NCBI GenBank assembly: GCA_013397865.1
Contig: VZTI01004400.1
Location: 3,430,815 to 3,494,814 of the forward strand
Origin: Struthidea cinerea
Lineage: Eukaryota; Chordata; Aves; Passeriformes; Corcoracidae
Direction: 5' to 3'
DNA: 64,000 nt
The notes below the pieces were generated by a model. The model was not told where the DNA came from. It did not search any database and saw nothing but the letters and a program-made list of their open reading frames with translations. Made by a program: the position numbers and the translations under genes. Shown here one piece after another: positions 60,241-64,000 of the stretch. Every line of letters starts with the position of its first letter. Positions within the stretch are counted from its first letter, which is position 1.

Positions 60241-61503
60241 GTAATCAAAACAACAGCTATTGAAAGGGAAAGAACCAAAGAAAAGTACCACTTTGAAATT
60301 CTACCCCTATCTCCTGATATTGTTATATACACTGTGCAAAAAATGCTTTTTCACAAATGAGTATGATTTTTTTACTTACTTCCCATCAAGGTAATGTTAA
60401 AAAGAAACTAAAAGCAAGAGTTGTTACTGGAACAAAAGCCACACTTTTTCCACCTCCAAATTCCAGAAATTAATGCTTCTATGTGAATAATCAAATTTCC
60501 TTCTTTCCTCTTGTTTCTCCTTGCCCTTGTCTCAGCAAAGGAGGATATCATGCTTCCTTCACAGATGGGGGATGTCCACATGCTCTGCAGTGACTGAAGG
60601 GTCCTGGAGGCACTGTCCCCCTCTATGAGAGATGGTAGGCATCCATTCCTCACAAAGCAGCTACATGTCTTTGGAGGCTTCACCGCTGCCTTGGGGAAGG
60701 GGGAAAGACCAGCTTTAGTTTACTCTGTAGAGCTGTCAGGATAGGTAGCAGAGAGGTATGGAATTTAGAGGGGCTAAAGGAGCTGCTGCCCTGCCCTGCC
60801 CTGCCCTGTGAAGGGGCTCCTCCTTCCCTGATGCTGGCCATGGAGGGCAGGAGGCATTCCCTCCCCTGCTGTTACTGCTTGAAGCAGCCCCCTCCAAGAT
60901 AATTCACAGATTTCCTCTGAGGTATCAGCTGGGCAAATAAGTATTTGTTATCCCAGCTTTTTTTCATGTATATTTTATGTACCAAGCAAGGATGTGTGAG
61001 GAAGGAAGGGAACATGTTTAAGCCTTCAATGCCAACTGAAGCAAGATGGACTGCACAAGCTATCACTGAGAACTTCATGCATTGCAACTTCACTGTGTTG
61101 CTTCTTGAGTTAGCTATTTATTAAGAGCCACTGGATTGGAGCATCTTGCATGTGATTAACTGTAAATGATATGTAGTTACTTGGAACATTTTGTGAAGTC
61201 ATAGCAATCTCTATTGACAGTGCATCTATTAGTTTGGTACAACATTTTCCAGCCATCAAGAGGATTTTTATGCATCTGAATTCAATTCAAAGGGCCCTAA
61301 ACCTCAAGCCTTAGTTCTCTAGAAATCTGACATAAGAAAGAGCAACATAAAATGAAATATTTTCCTCATTTGCTGATTATTTCCATGGCCCCTGAATGCC
61401 TATGAATAAACTATGCCACACCACCTGACACAAGAAAAATAGCCATACAGGAAGCTTAATATTTGCTGTAACCTCAGTTTCCTGGAGCTGGAGCGCTCCC
61501 TTA
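60241..61503. other. Non-coding stretch, no gene seen
   Basis: Open frames of 91 codons or fewer. A short (TGCCC)4 tract lies at 60787-60808 within a small GC-rich patch. No transposon recognised. Confidence 0.6.
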
Positions 61504-61715
61504 AATAATTTACAGCTCCATATGTGAGATAAGACTATCTCCAGTTCTGGCTTTGTTGTGTGTCCTGGGTTATTCTAAACCACTTTGTGCAAGGGACATC
61601 CATCATTACAGAGCCAGCTTTACCTTCATCCCACGTAGACATCGGAGAGACAGCGACTGGAAAGAATGCCAGAACTGGAGATAGTCTGATGTCATTTTAA
61701 TGATTGTAAATTATT
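61504..61715. repeat. 212-bp element with 48-bp inverted arms
   Basis: The inner arm AGACTATCTCCAGTTCTGGC (61532-61551) has a perfect 20-bp reverse complement at 61668-61687. The outer word AATAATTTACA (61504-61514) has a perfect reverse complement at 61705-61715. On both sides exactly 17 nt separate the outer and inner words, and those 17 nt still share a few pairs. The arms are therefore one 48-bp inverted repeat with a diverged middle, around a 116-nt centre without obvious pairing. This fits a small non-autonomous DNA transposon or an ancient hairpin-forming repeat. No transposase or known family is recognised. Confidence 0.85.
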
Positions 61716-64000
61716 GAAAGAAGAATACCACAGACAGAGTCCCAGTCATTTGGAAGTGTTTGCTAAAATGTCTAAGAGGTCTTGAGTGACAATCTCTACT
61801 ACACAGATGCAATGCAAATAAGGTTAATGACTTTCATTTGGGAGGGAAGAACATAGGGCAGAGCACAATTTCCAACTCTATGCTTCAGGAGTCTCAATGG
61901 AAAAAGGAACAACTCCACTTAGGAATGACTCCATCAGTTCTTCCTATATTCCAGTAGCATTCATAAGATAAATGGTATTAAAAGAAATAAACCACCCAGT
62001 TTTATTTAAACACAGTTTATCAAGGACCCCAACTTTTACCCACTCCACTCAACATATACTAACTTCAGCTGGCATCACTAGTGTCTAGCATCAGATTTTC
62101 TGGGGTCCAGCAGGCAGAGAAGTTCCAGAAGCTGCCAAAACTGTTTTGTTACAGCTAGAAAGAAAGCAAGAAGGGAAGAATTATGAGGACAGTAAGAACT
62201 GTTGTGATAGATTTGTATATGAAACTGCCCTGGCAGCTGTGACCCTAGACTGAGCTTGGTGGTGGGCAGTGGCGAGCTTCCTAACCCAGAGGATAAGAAG
62301 GTAGAGGAGCACCACAAAGAGCAGCAAGCTGACCCCTTGCCTCAGGAAGTGAGATGGCTTGGACTGTGATCTTTTCAACTGCCTTCTCCAAAAGGAAATT
62401 TTAAAGACAGCGCACTAACTGAAAAGACACTTGCAATGTCAAGAAGTGCTTGCTACGCAGTATTACAAACTCTCACCACCGATTACAGCATGTGTCTTCC
62501 CTGCCACACAGGCATTATCTCATCTCTTTAAAAGACGGGTAGATTCAGTCACAGAGAGGTCATATCCAAAGTCACATACAGAGCTGGGAATTAGGAGCCA
62601 TCAAGTTGCACTATGGCAATGTAAGACATGGTATCTGTTGACTTCACAGTGGGAAGCCCAGCATAAAAAAAAAATAATAAAAAAATTACCTACTGTCATT
62701 TGAGGCATTTTCCACTTCCACACATCTGCTCAGGGCACTGTATATTGGCTCCAGGTCCCCAAACCATGGGAAACGGCAGGCTTCCTGCACGGCTGTTTTG
62801 GTTGTGTTCCTCATTTCAGGCCATTGTTCCAGACTGTATCTTTTGTTTGGGCCTTGGCAGGCAGAAAGAGAGAGAATGCTAATGAATATCTTCGCTGCAA
62901 GCACAATATGAGAGGCATCTCATTTTCATTTTCTTTCCTGTAAGTCTTGAGTTCTAAACTCGAGCTATGCAATCAAAATGAAATTCCCTGTAAAATGATG
63001 GGCTCTCCCTTTTGTGCAGGTAGCTGAAAGACACTGGATAAGCCACTTCTCAGGCAAACCCACACAGCCTCAAATTTTAGAGAGCAGTACAGACATGCAA
63101 TTTATTGTTGCAGAATGGAAACTCTTGGATATTTATTGGTAAAAATAGGAAATTCCTCTTCTACAATTTAGATCTCAAACACTGTCCATACTTAAGAGAT
63201 TTGATGCAGGTGATTGTGTTGCTCCAATTTCAGTAGGAGAAGCTGGCATCATCATAACAACACCTCTGGCTCCCTTTTGTTTCACCTAAATTTTTACCTC
63301 CAGAATCATGGGTGATTTCCTGACTTTTGGAAAGGTTCCCAGTTGTGGTTGTCAGCAGCACCATCAGAACCTCTCTCATCCCTAATCTGCAAAGGTAGAG
63401 AGTCTCTTTTATGTGTATGCATATATTTCATCTGGCATTGCACAGAAGTAAGCTTATCCTGGATTGATCATGCTGGTCTAGTGTAAACAGAACTCCTGCT
63501 TTTCAGGAAATATAACCAGGAGTTTGATGCCTCATTTAATCATCTCCCCCAAATTTCTGGCCCTCTGCTGGCTGAGATTTTCCAAAAGTGTGCAAAGAAT
63601 CGTTTTGACTTTCAGCAGGCAGTGTTGAGCATCCACAGCCACCACCGCCTCCCAGGGAGCTCCTGCCTGTTTGACAGTTTTAAAAATCATTAAGTCATTA
63701 AGCTACTATTTAAATTAAGAGCAAGAACCTAATTTTAGGTACCTGTATCTGAAATCTGGATTTGCTCGTTGCCATTACTTCAAAATTCCTCATACTAGGG
63801 CAGAACAGGACTTCCTCAATCCTGACTTCATATATCAGCTCCTATAGTCTTGACCATCTCTTTTTGGTTCCTTTCCTTAGGTGAGTTGTCTGTACCCACT
63901 TCTTTTGTGGGTTTTAAAAATTAAATAAACATCTTGGCGATTTGCATTTATGTGTAGATAGTCTGTATGTATGTGTGTACGCATCTGCTTGCGTGTGTGC
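61716..64000. other. Non-coding stretch, no gene seen
   Basis: Open frames of 90 codons or fewer, none recognisable. An A/T-rich simple run lies near 62664-62687, and a CTCF-like site is at 63558-63575. A TG-rich stretch (63963-64000) runs off the end of the window. Confidence 0.6.
63558..63575 (-). promoter_or_regulatory. CTCF-like motif
   Basis: On the minus strand it reads TCAGCCAGCAGAGGGCCA, containing CCAGCAGAGGGC, a full match to the CTCF core consensus. Best such site seen in the window. Binding is not demonstrated. Confidence 0.45.

Noticed and set aside
1..64000. tRNA, rRNA, CRISPR array, phage or bacterial operon
   Set aside because: No cloverleaf with the usual internal promoter boxes, no rRNA words, no regularly spaced repeats with unique spacers, and no dense long ORFs; the DNA is vertebrate.

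Overview
The window looks like nuclear DNA of a bird. The main evidence is a set of 3' fragments of CR1 LINEs, the dominant avian retrotransposon. One at 43949-44330 still carries a readable C-terminal stretch of the CR1 reverse-transcriptase ORF on the minus strand. Another at 26167-26400 belongs to a different CR1 tail type, and shorter or older pieces lie near 6709-6860 and 36742-36788. The DNA is mostly AT-rich and CpG-poor, with scattered microsatellites and two N runs inside poly-A tracts. This is an intergenic or large-intron landscape, not a bacterial or viral one.

I find no protein-coding gene, exon, tRNA or rRNA that I can support. The longest open frame (46467-47246, + strand, 259 codons) lies in a GC-richer patch, resembles no family I know, and is most likely chance. 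No other open frame encodes a recognisable domain. The segment is best read as a gene-poor interval whose content is repeats plus candidate regulatory elements.

Layout: 1-6.2 kb is plain non-coding DNA with a hairpin, a GATA microsatellite and a gapped poly-A tract. 6.2-6.9 kb holds a CpG-retaining candidate conserved element with a TATA-like box, followed by an old CR1-like tail. 10-10.6, 15.1-15.5, 20 and 24.3 kb hold AT-rich candidate enhancers. 17.5-17.85 kb holds a degenerate tandem array with a period of about 58 bp. 21.5 kb is a CA microsatellite. 26.2 kb is a CR1 fragment. 28.3-29.2 kb is the strongest-looking candidate conserved element, followed by a 26-bp near-perfect palindrome at 29.7 kb. 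36.5 kb is a second gapped poly-A tract. 38.0-38.4 kb is a likely solo ERV LTR (TGT...ACA ends, GCAC flanks). 43.9-44.3 kb is the best CR1 copy. 45.4-47.3 kb is a GC-richer patch with palindromes and the longest open frame. 50.4-55.3 and 59.8-60.2 kb hold more candidate enhancers. 61.5-61.7 kb holds a 212-bp structure with long inverted arms, the most unusual object in the window. Two CTCF-like sites lie at 59.8 and 63.6 kb.

Conservation was not measured. Calls of candidate conserved or regulatory elements rest on local CpG retention, dense homeodomain/POU-like AT motifs and lack of repeat character, and their confidence is set accordingly. I could not identify the locus or the bird lineage.
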